Shown: positions 8,981 to 17,782, counted from the first letter of the stretch. The stretch is DNA of 64,000 bases from Microbacterium hominis NBRC 15708 (GCF_001592125.1 NZ_BCWI01000001.1:310001-374000); one strand, 5' to 3'. Program-made: numbers and translations. The notes: a model not told the origin generated them from the letters alone.

Positions 8981-9439
8981 TCAGCCCTCCGCCGCACCCG
9001 TGATGACGTCGATGAGCAGAGCGACCGCGCGCGCGTAGCCCGAGACGCCCTCGCCGATGACGTGGACGGCGGCGACGTCCGCGACGTAGGAGTGGTGCCG
9101 GAAGGCCTCGCGTTCGAGGATGTTGGAGATGTGCACCTCGGCGACCGGCAGCGAGACGCCCGCGAGCGCGTCGCGGAGCACGACGGACGTGTGCGTCAGG
9201 CCCCCCGGATTGATCACGATCCCGGCGCAGTCGGTGCGCGCCTCGTGGATCGCGTCGAGGAGCACGCCCTCGTGATTGCTCTGCACGGCCCGCACCTCGA
9301 AGCCGCGCTCCGCGGCGGCATCCCGGGTGAGGCGTTCGACGTCCGCGAGGGTGTCGCGACCGTAGATCTCGGGCTGGCGGGTGCCGAGGAGGTTGAGGTT
9401 GGGGCCGTTGACCAGCAGCAGTCGTCGCGTCTCGCTCAT
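8981..9439 (-). CDS. aroQ: Type II 3-dehydroquinate dehydratase
   Basis: Dehydrates 3-dehydroquinate to 3-dehydroshikimate. The 152-residue length fits the dodecameric type II family. NGPNLNLLGTRQPEIYG (11-27) contains the catalytic tyrosine Y26. GGLTHTSVVLRDAL and EVHISN (catalytic H103) follow. In relatives this gene sits between aroB and efp. Here the catabolic island separates it from aroB, and qsuB is only 26 bases upstream. Within that gap TAGTGT lies exactly 7 bases before the ATG, so aroQ appears to keep its own leaderless promoter. The enzyme can serve both chorismate synthesis and quinate breakdown. Confidence 0.96.
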   Translation of the reverse strand: MSETRRLLLVNGPNLNLLGTRQPEIYGRDTLADVERLTRDAAAERGFEVRAVQSNHEGVLLDAIHEARTDCAGIVINPGGLTHTSVVLRDALAGVSLPVAEVHISNILEREAFRHHSYVADVAAVHVIGEGVSGYARAVALLIDVITGAAEG

Positions 9440-9465
9440 CGTCGGCACACTATCAGCGCGGCCGC

Positions 9466-11283
9466 TCACCGGGCGGCGTCGCCTTGCGCGGTGAGGCGGA
9501 TCGGGGCGTTTCCGGCTCCGAAGCCGGCGTAACCGTCGCGGCGCTCCACGAACTCCCAGAAGATCTGCCCGACGGTGCGCGTGTAGACGTGCAGGTACTC
9601 GCCGTCGGCGTCGCGGTCGTATGCGATGTCGAGCGCGCGCAGCTCGCTGATGACCTCGGCGGGCAGGTCGAAGCGGGCCGCGAGGTCGTCGTAGTAGTTC
9701 TGCGGCATGCGCAGCAGCTGCATCCCCCGCGCGCGGGACGCGCGGGCCAGCGCGCGGACGTCGTCGCACGCGAACGCGACGTGCTGCGCCAGACCCGTGG
9801 CGCTGCCCTGTTCGGCCACGATCGGGGGTGCGACGTTCAGCGGCAGCCGCACGCCGTCCTCTCCGGGCCCGGCGAGGACCCGGCTGCGCACCAGCCCCTG
9901 CGGGCCCGGCACGTCGGTGCTGCTGGCGACGTGGAGGCCGAAGGCCGCCGTGTAGAACAGCGTCGTCTCGTCGATCTCCTGCCACGGCTGCGTCATGCTG
10001 ACATGGTCGAAGCCCGTCACGGCGCTCGCGGCGGCGACCTCGCCGTGCTCGAACTCGCGGGTCCAGGAGGGTTCGCCGGCGTCGGCGGCCTGCGTCCAGA
10101 ACACCGCCATCCCGCCGGGGGCCACGGCGGCGTCGAGCTGCTGCTCGCGGGCGTACGTGCGTCGGTACGCCCGGGGCGTCTGCAGGGCGTCGACGCGGCG
10201 CGACACGGCCTCCGCGTCGTCGACCTCGAAGCCGACGGCCGCCAGGTGAGGCGCCATTTCGCGCGCGTGCTGCTCGTTGAGCACGACCCGCGCCCGCCCG
10301 GCCGACCACAATGTCACCGGCTTGGAGCGGTGGCGTCCGCGGGAGGTGAACCCCGCCTGCGAGAGCAGCGCTTCGACCGGAGAGGTGTCCTCGGCGCGGA
10401 TCTCGACGAAGTCGATGCCCGAGGGCGCTGCGGAGTCGGGCAGCATCTCCAGGTTGGGCAGATCGGGATACCGTCGCGCCACGGCGTCCTCGAGCCACCT
10501 CAGGGACCGGTGCGCGTGCAGCGCCGTGCGCGCGGAGTCCGTCTGCCGGAAGGTGTCGTTGAAGACCTCGAGCGACCACGGCCCCGAGTAGCCGGTGTGC
10601 AGCACCTGACCCATGAAGCCGACGAGATCGAAGCTGCCCTCCCCCGGGAACAGGCGGTGGTGCCGGCTCCACGACAGCACGTCCATCGACAGTCGCGGCG
10701 CGTCGGACAGCTGCAGGAAGAAGATGCGCTCGCCCGGGATGTCGCGGATCGCGGACGGGTCGTGGCCGCGGGAGAGGATGTGGAACGAGTCGAGGCACAG
10801 CCCCACGGCCGGGTGGTCGGCGAGCTGCACGACCCGCCACGCCCGGCGGTAGTCGTCGATGAAGCGTCCCCAGGCGAGCGCTTCGAACGCGATGCGCACA
10901 CCGTGCCGCGCGGCGACATCGCCGAGGCGGCGCAGCTGCACCGCGCTCACCTCGTCGTCGTCGACCGTCGCCGTCGCCACGTTGCTGCAGCACAGCACGA
11001 GGTCGATGCCCAAGCGCGCGGCGAGGGCGAACTTCGCCTCGGCGCGGTGCAGCACGCGGGCGAACTCCGCCTCGTCGACGCCTTCGACGTCGCGCAGCGG
11101 CTGGAAGAGATCGAGCGTCAGGCCGAGGCGGTCGGCGACGGCGCGGATCTCCTCCGGGCTCTCGGGCGCCGCGACCAGGTCGGGCTCGAAGACCTCGACG
11201 CCGTCGAAGCCGGCCTCGGCGCAGGCGTGCAGCTTGTCGACGAGAGTGCCGCTGACGCACACGGTCGCGATCGAGGTTCTCAT
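9466..11283 (-). CDS. qsuB: 3-dehydroshikimate dehydratase, two-domain QsuB type
   Basis: Converts 3-dehydroshikimate to protocatechuate in quinate/shikimate catabolism. The 605 residues join an N-terminal TIM-barrel sugar-phosphate isomerase/epimerase-like domain (about 1-270; KLHACAEAGFDGVEVFEPDL, CLDSFHIL) to a C-terminal vicinal-oxygen-chelate half related to 4-hydroxyphenylpyruvate dioxygenase (about 280-600; VAFACDDV, IFWEFVERRDGYAGFGAGN). Corynebacterium glutamicum QsuB has the same architecture and similar length. The start at 11283 has no ribosome-binding site, but TACATT lies 7 bases upstream, which indicates a leaderless message. That box overlaps a palindromic operator facing the TetR gene. 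Confidence 0.88.
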   Translation of the reverse strand: MRTSIATVCVSGTLVDKLHACAEAGFDGVEVFEPDLVAAPESPEEIRAVADRLGLTLDLFQPLRDVEGVDEAEFARVLHRAEAKFALAARLGIDLVLCCSNVATATVDDDEVSAVQLRRLGDVAARHGVRIAFEALAWGRFIDDYRRAWRVVQLADHPAVGLCLDSFHILSRGHDPSAIRDIPGERIFFLQLSDAPRLSMDVLSWSRHHRLFPGEGSFDLVGFMGQVLHTGYSGPWSLEVFNDTFRQTDSARTALHAHRSLRWLEDAVARRYPDLPNLEMLPDSAAPSGIDFVEIRAEDTSPVEALLSQAGFTSRGRHRSKPVTLWSAGRARVVLNEQHAREMAPHLAAVGFEVDDAEAVSRRVDALQTPRAYRRTYAREQQLDAAVAPGGMAVFWTQAADAGEPSWTREFEHGEVAAASAVTGFDHVSMTQPWQEIDETTLFYTAAFGLHVASSTDVPGPQGLVRSRVLAGPGEDGVRLPLNVAPPIVAEQGSATGLAQHVAFACDDVRALARASRARGMQLLRMPQNYYDDLAARFDLPAEVISELRALDIAYDRDADGEYLHVYTRTVGQIFWEFVERRDGYAGFGAGNAPIRLTAQGDAAR

Positions 11284-11290
11284 GCCGGGA

Positions 11291-11308
11291 AATGTACCAT
11301 CCGGTACA
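11291..11308 (-). promoter_or_regulatory. qsuB promoter -10 box with overlapping TetR operator
   Basis: TGTACCATCCGGTACA at 11293-11308 has perfect six-base arms (TGTACC/GGTACA) around a four-base spacer. On the minus strand TACATT at 11296-11291 lies 7 bases before the qsuB ATG, so the operator covers the -10 box. The same GTAC-n6-GTAC pattern recurs twice before the quinate/shikimate dehydrogenase gene. The divergently transcribed TetR-type regulator is the obvious ligand, and repression is inferred. Confidence 0.6.
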
Positions 11309-11365
11309 TACGTGCGGTAGGCCTCGCCTGCGAGGTTCGGTCTCGCCCGTCGATATCCTGAGCGG

Positions 11366-11986
11366 ATGGTGGTCCAGCAGCGCGACGCGGAACGCACCCG
11401 GGCGGAGCTGCTCGCGGTGGCGACGGAGGTGTTCGCGCAGGACGGCTACTCGGGTGCGCGTGTCGACGACATCGCGGAGCGCACCCGCACGACGAAGCGG
11501 ATGATCTACTACTACTTCGGCAGCAAGGAGGGCCTGTATCTCGCGGTGCTCGAGAACGCGTATCGCGGCATCCGTGATGCGGAGCGCGGGATCGACCTGG
11601 CCCACACCGATCCCCTCGCGGCGATCCGGGAGCTGGCGGAGCTGACGTTCGACTATCACGTCACCCACGACGACTTCATCCGTCTGGTCTCGATCGAGAA
11701 CATCCATCGTGGAGCGTTCATCCGCCGCATCGAGGCGCTGCGCTCCCTCTCCCAGCCGGCCAAGACGCTGCTCGACGACATCTTGGAGCGCGGGCGCGCC
11801 GACGGCGTCCTGCGGTCCGATGTCGACGCGATCGACGTGCACCTGGTCATCAGCGCCTACTGCGTGTTCCAGGTGGCCAACCGTCACACCTTCGGCTACC
11901 TGTTCGACATGGACTTCGACGACCGCAGTGCGCACCTGCGCGCGCTCATCGGCGACGTCGTCGTCTCCTGGCTCGCCGCGCGCTGA
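11366..11986 (+). CDS. TetR-family regulator of the quinate/shikimate genes
   Basis: A 206-residue TetR-type repressor. The N-terminal helix-turn-helix region (about residues 8-55) includes ARVDDIAERTRTTKRMIYYY, the family recognition segment. The rest is a helical ligand-binding and dimer domain. It lies between qsuB and the dehydrogenase gene, diverging from qsuB, so a local role is likely, with shikimate, quinate or a pathway intermediate as inducer (inferred). C. glutamicum uses the LysR-type QsuR at the equivalent locus, so the regulator type differs. TATCCT six bases before the ATG marks a leaderless start. A hairpin follows the stop. Confidence 0.88.
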   Translation: MVVQQRDAERTRAELLAVATEVFAQDGYSGARVDDIAERTRTTKRMIYYYFGSKEGLYLAVLENAYRGIRDAERGIDLAHTDPLAAIRELAELTFDYHVTHDDFIRLVSIENIHRGAFIRRIEALRSLSQPAKTLLDDILERGRADGVLRSDVDAIDVHLVISAYCVFQVANRHTFGYLFDMDFDDRSAHLRALIGDVVVSWLAAR

Positions 11987-11996
11987 GCGCGAGGAT

Positions 11997-12016
11997 GGCC
12001 GGGGTTTTTCCCGGCC
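11997..12016 (+). terminator. Hairpin after the tetR gene
   Basis: GGCCGGG and CCCGGCC form a perfect 7-bp stem around a GTTTTT loop. It starts about 10 bases after the tetR stop and ends 5 bases before the -35 box of the next promoter, so it separates the two transcription units. No U-run follows the stem, so efficiency is uncertain. Confidence 0.5.
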
Positions 12017-12021
12017 GATCC

Positions 12022-12096
12022 TTGACGTCGTGGATTTGCCGTGGTTCACTCTGAACGTACCGGTTAGTACATAGACCGGAGCGTACGAAGGAGTAC
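12022..12096 (+). promoter_or_regulatory. Promoter and two tandem TetR operators before the catabolic dehydrogenase gene
   Basis: TTGACG at 12022-12027 and TTCACT at 12045-12050 are 17 bases apart, a reasonable sigma-A promoter. Immediately downstream are CGTACCGGTTAGTACA (12056-12071) and CGTACGAAGGAGTACA (12081-12096). Both keep GTAC-n6-GTAC, as in the operator before qsuB, and their centres are 25 bases apart. The second site overlaps AAGGAG, the ribosome-binding site for the GTG start at 12101. The arrangement suggests cooperative repression by the neighbouring TetR protein. Confidence 0.55.
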
Positions 12097-12100
12097 ACCC

Positions 12101-12997
12101 GTGATCGTCACCCACACCGCTCGGCGTCCCTATCTCGTGGGACTCGTCGGCAGCGGGGTCACGCCCTCGCTCACGCCGCCGATGCACATGGCGGCCGCAC
12201 GCGAGCTCGGTCTCGAGTACGTCTACCGCCCTCTCGACATCACGGCGCTCGGCCTGTCCCCCACCGCAATCGGCGACATCCTCACGTGGGCGGAGCGCCT
12301 CGGCTACGACGCCCTCAACATCACGCATCCGTGCAAGCGGCTCGTCCTGGACCACCTCGACCACGTCGACCCGCTGGCCGCGGCGCTCGGCGCCGTCAAC
12401 ACCGTGCTGTTCACGCCGGAGGGCCGTATCGGCCACAACACCGACACGACCGGCTTCGCCGCCGGGTTCGTGTCCGGCCTCCCCGGCGTCGCGACCGACC
12501 GCGTCGTGCAGCTCGGTGCCGGCGGTGCGGGGTCGGCGGTCGCCGATGCGCTCCTGCGCGGTGGCGTCGGTCGACTGATCGTGGTCGACATCGACGGCCG
12601 TCGCGCGGCGGAACTGGTCGACGATCTGCGGTCGCGCCACGGAGTCGAGCGCGTCGCCGTCGGTGCCGCCGACGACCTGGCCGTCCTGCTCGCCGCGGCG
12701 GACGGACTGGTCCACTGCACGCCCACGGGGATGGCCGAACACCCCGGGATGCCCGTCGACGCGGCGCTCCTGCGGCCCACCCTCTGGGTCGCCGACATCG
12801 TCTACCGGCCCTATGAGACGGCGCTGCTGCGGGCCGCGCGCGCTCTCGGGGCCCCGACGCTCGACGGCGGACGGATGGCCGTGTTCCAGGCCGTCGACGC
12901 CTTCGAGCTGATCACCGGCATCCGGCCCGACGCCGATCGGATGTCCGCCCACTTCCACGCTCTCGTGGCCGCCGACCACGACGTGCTCACCCGCTGA
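12101..12997 (+). CDS. qsuD: Quinate/shikimate dehydrogenase (catabolic, QsuD-like)
   Basis: Oxidises quinate and/or shikimate with NAD, feeding dehydroquinate or dehydroshikimate into catabolism. The 298 residues have the substrate half (about 1-115) and a Rossmann half with GAGGAGSAVADAL. NITHPCK replaces the N-V-T-x-P-x-K of biosynthetic AroE and resembles corynebacterial QsuD. GHNTDTTGFAAGF and CTPTGM are further family marks. A second paralogue, the biosynthetic aroE, lies 5 kb away. The GTG start is set by AAGGAG 7 bases upstream. The gene is co-directional with the transporter 42 bases downstream. Confidence 0.88.
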   Translation: MIVTHTARRPYLVGLVGSGVTPSLTPPMHMAAARELGLEYVYRPLDITALGLSPTAIGDILTWAERLGYDALNITHPCKRLVLDHLDHVDPLAAALGAVNTVLFTPEGRIGHNTDTTGFAAGFVSGLPGVATDRVVQLGAGGAGSAVADALLRGGVGRLIVVDIDGRRAAELVDDLRSRHGVERVAVGAADDLAVLLAAADGLVHCTPTGMAEHPGMPVDAALLRPTLWVADIVYRPYETALLRAARALGAPTLDGGRMAVFQAVDAFELITGIRPDADRMSAHFHALVAADHDVLTR

Positions 12998-13039
12998 CCC
13001 GAGTCCGGCGCTCACGTCCCCTTCGAAGGAGAACCACCG

Positions 13040-14368
13040 ATGTCCGAATCCGCAATGGCGCGGAAGACCCCTGTCAGAGCCGCCGTGGCCTCTTTCATGG
13101 GCAGCGCCGTCGAGTACTACGACTTCTTCCTGTTCGGCTCCGCCGCCGCGCTGATCTTCCCCACCGTCTTCTTCCCCAGCGGCGACCAGGCCGCACTGGT
13201 GATGTCGTTCGCCACGTTCGGGTTCGCCTACATCGCGCGTCCGTTCGGCGCGGTCATCCTCGGCCACTTCGGCGACCGCATCGGCCGCCAGAAGGTGCTG
13301 ATGTTCACCCTCATCCTCATGGGGGCATCGACGTTCATCATCGGCTGCCTCCCCGGCTTCGCACAGATCGGCTGGGCCGCCCCGGCGCTGCTCGTGCTGT
13401 GCCGGCTCCTGCAGGGACTGTCCGCCGCCGGCGAGCAGGCCGGCGCGTCGTCGCTGACCCTCGAGCACGCACCCGACGACCGACGCTCGTTCTTCACCTC
13501 CTGGACGCTGACCGGCACACAGGGCGGGCAGATCCTCGCGGCGCTGATCTTCATCCCGGTGGTCGCCATGCCCGACGAGCTCAAGTTCAGCTGGGGCTGG
13601 CGCATCCCCTTCTGGCTGAGCGCCGTCGTCGTCGTGGTCGCCTACGTCATTCGCCGCTCCCTTCACGAGACCCCCGAGTTCGAGGACGCGAAGGCGGAGG
13701 GCAAGATCGCCCGTCTGCCCCTGATCCCGTTGCTGCGCGATCACTGGCGCGACGTCCTGCGCGTGATCTTCTGCGCCTTCATCGCCGCCGTCTCGACGGT
13801 CTTCGGCAACCTCGCCCTGGCCTACGGCAAGCAGGTGGGACTGGCGGAGAGCCTGACCCTCTGGCTCGTCGTCATCGCCAACGTCGTCGCGCTCGGCACG
13901 CAGCCCTTCTTCGGTACCCTCGCCGACCGCTACGGACGCAAGCCCGTCTTCATCTACGGCGCGGCCGCGTCGGCGGCGCTGATGCCCTTCTACATGCTCT
14001 CGATGAGCAGCGGCAACACCTTCCTCACCCTCGTGCTCGCCGTGCTGACCTTCTCGTTCGGCTACGCGGCGGCCAACGCGGTGTGGCCGTCGTTCTACGG
14101 CGAGATGTTCTCGACGCGGGTGCGCTTCTCCGGAATGGCGATCGGCACGCAGCTCGGCTTCCTCATGGCCGGATTCGCTCCCTCGATCGTCACCGCGCTG
14201 GGCGGCGTCGCCCCCGGCGGGTGGGTCGTCATCAGCATCTTCACCGCCGTGATCGCCCTCATCGCCATCGTCAGCGCGGCGACGGCGCGCGAGACCCGCA
14301 GCGTCCCGACCGCACAGCTGGGCCTCCCGCGCACGACCGTGCGGACGCGCGAGAGCGTCTCGGCCTGA
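13040..14368 (+). CDS. MFS metabolite:H+ symporter, probable shikimate/quinate importer
   Basis: A 442-residue integral membrane transporter with about 12 hydrophobic segments. The N-terminus (SFMGSAVEYYDFFLFGSAAA) and FGDRIGRQKVL are hallmarks of the metabolite:H+ symporter subfamily, which includes ShiA and proline/betaine carriers. The second GTLADRYGRKP motif marks the start of the C-terminal half. The substrate is inferred from position: last gene of the catabolic island, directly behind the dehydrogenase and under the same operators. GAAGGAG precedes the ATG, and a strong hairpin follows the stop. Confidence 0.85.
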   Translation: MSESAMARKTPVRAAVASFMGSAVEYYDFFLFGSAAALIFPTVFFPSGDQAALVMSFATFGFAYIARPFGAVILGHFGDRIGRQKVLMFTLILMGASTFIIGCLPGFAQIGWAAPALLVLCRLLQGLSAAGEQAGASSLTLEHAPDDRRSFFTSWTLTGTQGGQILAALIFIPVVAMPDELKFSWGWRIPFWLSAVVVVVAYVIRRSLHETPEFEDAKAEGKIARLPLIPLLRDHWRDVLRVIFCAFIAAVSTVFGNLALAYGKQVGLAESLTLWLVVIANVVALGTQPFFGTLADRYGRKPVFIYGAAASAALMPFYMLSMSSGNTFLTLVLAVLTFSFGYAAANAVWPSFYGEMFSTRVRFSGMAIGTQLGFLMAGFAPSIVTALGGVAPGGWVVISIFTAVIALIAIVSAATARETRSVPTAQLGLPRTTVRTRESVSA

Positions 14369-14378
14369 CGCGCCGGAA

Positions 14379-14422
14379 CGGCCGCACGCCGCGTCCCCTC
14401 GCCGGGGTGCGGCGTGCGGCCG
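14379..14422. terminator. Long bidirectional hairpin between transporter and GNAT genes
   Basis: CGGCCGCACGCCGC (14379-14392) and its exact complement GCGGCGTGCGGCCG (14409-14422) form a 14-bp stem. An inner CCCC/GGGG pair lies inside the 16-base loop. It sits between two convergent genes, 11 bases after one stop and 8 bases after the other, as expected for a shared terminator. Confidence 0.7.
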
Positions 14423-14430
14423 TGTGCCGC

Positions 14431-14967
14431 TCAGGGGCGGGGGCGCCGCATCACGATCTCGGCGCCGATCGCGCTCGAGAACGTCTCCCCCGTCGGCACG
14501 AAGCCGAGCCGGCGGTAAGCGGCCTGCGCGCGGGCGTTGTCGACGTGCACGTCGAGGGTCAGCGCCTCGGCGCCGCGGTCGCGGGCCCAGTCGTGGGCGG
14601 CGTCGACGAGTCGCCCGAGCAGCCCCGTCCCCCGGTGCGAGGGCGCGACGTAGACGCCCACGAGGTCCGCTCGCGACGCCGTCACGGCGCGATCGAGATG
14701 ATCCGATGCCCCCGGCTCGCGCAGGAGCACCGTGACCGTTCCGACCCAGCGGCCGCCGTCGTCGGCGATGAACTGCGCCGCATCCGCGCCGATCGCGGCG
14801 CCCGCGGCCCGCTCACGCCAGAAGGAGTCGTCGCGCGCTCGCTCCTGCTCGATGGTGGTCAGGAACGCGATGGATGCCGCGGGATCGCCGACGGCCTCGA
14901 TCCGCAGGTCGCGCACTTGGCGCCATTCCGGCATCCGCACGCGGCGGACGTCCGGCTCGTCCGTCAC
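14431..14967 (-). CDS. GNAT-family N-acetyltransferase
   Basis: A 178-residue acetyl-CoA-dependent acetyltransferase. The acetyl-CoA loop appears as VGVYVAPSHRGTGLLGRLVD (103-122), a clear R-G-x-G-type motif A. ARAQAAYRRLGFVPTGE near residue 150 is motif B. The substrate cannot be predicted. The GTG at 14967 overlaps the aroB stop in a GTGA arrangement, so it is translated as the last gene of the aro operon. That linkage may be positional rather than functional, because acetyltransferases often sit at operon ends. Confidence 0.85.
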   Translation of the reverse strand: MTDEPDVRRVRMPEWRQVRDLRIEAVGDPAASIAFLTTIEQERARDDSFWRERAAGAAIGADAAQFIADDGGRWVGTVTVLLREPGASDHLDRAVTASRADLVGVYVAPSHRGTGLLGRLVDAAHDWARDRGAEALTLDVHVDNARAQAAYRRLGFVPTGETFSSAIGAEIVMRRPRP

Positions 14968-16043
14968 TCCGCGACGTCCTGATAGGCGGCGAAGAGCAGC
15001 GACTCGTCCGGTGCCTGGAGGACCGTCGGCTTGGCGATGTCGTCGAGCACGATGAAACGGAGCATCGCGCCCCGCGTCTTCTTGTCGCGCTGCATCGTCG
15101 CCAGCAGCTGCTTCCATGCTCCCGAGCGGTAGGAGGTGGGCAGGCCCAGCAGCTCGAGGATGCGGCGGTGCCGGGCGGCGGCGTCGTCCGAGAGACGCCC
15201 CGCCAGCCGCGACAGCTCGGCGGCGAACAGCATCCCCACCGAGATGGCGGCGCCGTGGCGCCATTGGTACCGCTCGGCGTGCTCGATCGCGTGACCCAGC
15301 GTGTGCCCGTAGTTGAGCACCTCCCGAAGCCCCGCCTCGCGCAGGTCCTCCCCCACGACGCGAGCCTTCATCTCGATGGCCAGCTCGATGCAGCGGCGGA
15401 AGGCGGGCGACTGCGGGTCGACGGCGGCGTCGGGGTCGGCCTCGATCAGGTCGAGGATCTCCGGGTACCAGATGAACCCCGCCTTGACGACCTCGGCGAA
15501 ACCGGCCACCCGCTCGTTGCGGCTCAGCGAGTCGAGCATCGCCAGATCGCAGACGACGGCGCGCGGCGGCCAGAACGCTCCGACGAGGTTCTTGCCCTCC
15601 GCGGTGTTGATCCCGGTCTTGCCGCCCACGGCGGCGTCGACCATGCCGAGCACGGTGGTGGGCACCTGGACGACCGCCACGCCGCGCAGCCAGGTGGCGG
15701 CCACGAACCCGGCGAGATCGGTGACCGCGCCGCCGCCGAAGCCGACGACGGCGTCGGTGCGGGTGAAGTCGGCCTGTCCCATCACCTGCCAGCAGAAGGC
15801 CGCGACCTCGACCCGCTTGCCGGACTCGGCATCGGGGATCTCGGCCAGGAGCACCTGACGCTCGGTCGTCATCAGCAGCTCTCGCAGCTGCGCCGCCTGC
15901 GCCGCCAGGGTCGGCGGGTGGATCACGAGCACCTTGCGGGCCGTCTCGGGCAGCGCCGAGCCGACGAGGGGAAGGATGTCGCGGCCGATCGTGATGTCGT
16001 AGGGCTGATCTCCCGCGACGGTGATGACGGTGTTCTCGCTCAT
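14964..16043 (-). CDS. aroB: 3-dehydroquinate synthase
   Basis: Cyclises DAHP to 3-dehydroquinate with NAD and a divalent metal, the second step of the shikimate pathway. The 359-residue length is typical. VGFGGGAVTDLAGFVAATW is the NAD-binding glycine segment. VDAAVGGKTGIN and NYGHTLGHAIEH carry the phosphate- and metal-binding residues. It overlaps aroK by 4 bases upstream and the GNAT gene by 4 bases downstream. In relatives aroQ would follow directly; here the catabolic island intervenes. Confidence 0.97.
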   Translation of the reverse strand: MSENTVITVAGDQPYDITIGRDILPLVGSALPETARKVLVIHPPTLAAQAAQLRELLMTTERQVLLAEIPDAESGKRVEVAAFCWQVMGQADFTRTDAVVGFGGGAVTDLAGFVAATWLRGVAVVQVPTTVLGMVDAAVGGKTGINTAEGKNLVGAFWPPRAVVCDLAMLDSLSRNERVAGFAEVVKAGFIWYPEILDLIEADPDAAVDPQSPAFRRCIELAIEMKARVVGEDLREAGLREVLNYGHTLGHAIEHAERYQWRHGAAISVGMLFAAELSRLAGRLSDDAAARHRRILELLGLPTSYRSGAWKQLLATMQRDKKTRGAMLRFIVLDDIAKPTVLQAPDESLLFAAYQDVAE

Positions 16044-16564
16044 GAGTCCTCCTGACGCCGGGCGTCTGCGTGCACCCAGTCGACGATGCCGGCCACGACA
16101 TCGGCGAGGGGTCCGGTCGAGGTGTCGAAGGTGATGTCGGCGACCTGCTCGTACACGGGGCGCCGTTCATCGAAGATGCGGGTCCAGCGCGCCACGGGGT
16201 CTTCGCCGGCCAGGAGCGGGCGCGCGCCGCCCCCGATGCGCGAGGCGATGATGTGCGGCTGAACGGTCAGCAGCACGACGTCGTGCCGTCGGAGGTCATC
16301 GCGGGTGGCGGGGTCGAGGACCGACCCGCCGCCGAGGGCGACCACCCCGCCGACGGCGAGGGCCTCCTGCACCGCGAGGCGCTCGACGGAGCGGAAGTGC
16401 GCCTCGCCGTGCGTGGTGAACAGGTCGGCGATCGCCCCGTGATCGCGGACGACGATCTTGTCGGTGTCGGTGAACGGTCGATCCAGGGCCCTCGCGACGC
16501 GGCGGCCGACGCTCGTCTTGCCGGCTCCCATCGGCCCGATCAGGACGAGTGCGCGCCCCGTCAT
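16040..16564 (-). CDS. aroK: Shikimate kinase
   Basis: Phosphorylates shikimate at O3 with ATP. The 174 residues contain the P-loop [11 protein letters not shown] (10-20), the shikimate-binding D-T-D at 33-35, and GGGSVL at 78-83. The lid region ARPLLAG lies near residue 115. The ATG at 16564 overlaps the aroC stop as ATGA, and the stop overlaps the aroB start, so aroC, aroK and aroB are translationally coupled. Confidence 0.96.
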   Translation of the reverse strand: MTGRALVLIGPMGAGKTSVGRRVARALDRPFTDTDKIVVRDHGAIADLFTTHGEAHFRSVERLAVQEALAVGGVVALGGGSVLDPATRDDLRRHDVVLLTVQPHIIASRIGGGARPLLAGEDPVARWTRIFDERRPVYEQVADITFDTSTGPLADVVAGIVDWVHADARRQEDS

Positions 16565-17778
16565 CCGAGCGACAGGGCGTCGTCGCTGTCCGACGCCGTC
16601 TGCAGGGTGCCCGGGATGGCGGCGAGGTAGCCCTCGAGGTTCCGCCGCGTCTCGGCGACGCTGTCGCCGCCGAACTTCTCCAGCACCGCCTCCGCGAGCA
16701 CGATCGCCACCATCGCCTCGGCGACCACGCCGGCCGCGGGCACCGCGCACACGTCGGAGCGCTGGTGGTGGGCCGTCGCGGCCTCGCCGGTCGCGACGTC
16801 GATCGTGCGCAGCGCGTGCGGGACGGTCGCGATCGGCTTCATCCCGGCGCGCACGCGCAGGACGGTGCCGGTGGACATGCCGCCCTCGGTGCCGCCCGCC
16901 TTGTCGGAGGCGCGCGTGATGCCCTCCGACGCCGCGAACAGCTCGTCGTGGGCGGCCGACCCGCGCCGGCGCGTGGTCTCGAAGCCGTCGCCCACCTCGA
17001 CGCCCTTGATGGCCTGGATGCTCATGAGGGCCTGCGCGAGCCGGCCGTCGAGGCGGCGGTCCCACTGCACGTGCGAACCGAGGCCGGGCGGCAGCCCGTA
17101 GGCGAGCACCTCCACGATGCCGCCGAGCGTGTCGCCGTCCTTCTTCGCGGCATCCACCTCGGCCACCATCCGCGCCGATGTCGCGGGGTCGAAGCACCGC
17201 AGCGGATCGGCGTCGAGCGCCTCGACGTCGTCGGGGGTCGGCAGCGCCGCGTCGGAGGGCACCTGCACGGGACCGATCGAGAGGGTGTGACTCACGAGAC
17301 GGATGCCGAGCTCGCCGAGGAAACCCCGGGCGATCGCACCGAGGGCGACGCGCGCCGCGGTCTCGCGGGCGCTGGCGCGCTCCAGGATCGGGCGGGCTTC
17401 GTCGAAACCGTACTTCTGCATGCCGACGAGGTCGGCGTGTCCGGGGCGCGGGCGGGTGAGAGCGGCCCCGCGGCCGCGGGACTTCTCCGTCAGCTCGACG
17501 GGCTCCGCGCTCATGACCTCGGTCCACTTCGGCCATTCGGTGTTGCCGATGCGCAGGGCGATCGGGCTTCCCATGCTGAAGCCGTGTCGGACGCCGGACG
17601 AGATGGTGAGTTCGTCCTCTTCGAACTTCATCCGCGAGCCGCGGCCGTAGCCGAGCTTGCGGCGCGCGAGATCGGCCTGGATGGCGGCGCGCGAGACGGG
17701 GACGCCGGCGGGCAGTCCCTCCATGAAGGCGACGAGTTCGGGGCCGTGCGATTCGCCGGCCGTGAGCACGCGGAGCAT
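16561..17778 (-). CDS. aroC: Chorismate synthase
   Basis: Converts EPSP to chorismate using reduced FMN, the last step of the shared aromatic pathway. The 405 residues start [12 protein letters not shown], the conserved flavin-site N-terminus. [20 protein letters not shown] and GGMSTG are further signatures. The ATG at 17778 is chosen over one 48 bases upstream because the conserved motif begins there and GGGAG precedes it. It follows aroE by 4 bases. Confidence 0.97.
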   Translation of the reverse strand: MLRVLTAGESHGPELVAFMEGLPAGVPVSRAAIQADLARRKLGYGRGSRMKFEEDELTISSGVRHGFSMGSPIALRIGNTEWPKWTEVMSAEPVELTEKSRGRGAALTRPRPGHADLVGMQKYGFDEARPILERASARETAARVALGAIARGFLGELGIRLVSHTLSIGPVQVPSDAALPTPDDVEALDADPLRCFDPATSARMVAEVDAAKKDGDTLGGIVEVLAYGLPPGLGSHVQWDRRLDGRLAQALMSIQAIKGVEVGDGFETTRRRGSAAHDELFAASEGITRASDKAGGTEGGMSTGTVLRVRAGMKPIATVPHALRTIDVATGEAATAHHQRSDVCAVPAAGVVAEAMVAIVLAEAVLEKFGGDSVAETRRNLEGYLAAIPGTLQTASDSDDALSLG

Positions 17779-17782
17779 TCGC

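Noticed and set aside
8981..13744. One 1,587-codon open frame on the minus strand ending with AroQ
   Set aside because: High GC removes stop codons. Only the last 152 codons have family motifs; the rest lies out of frame with qsuB and opposite tetR, the dehydrogenase and the transporter.
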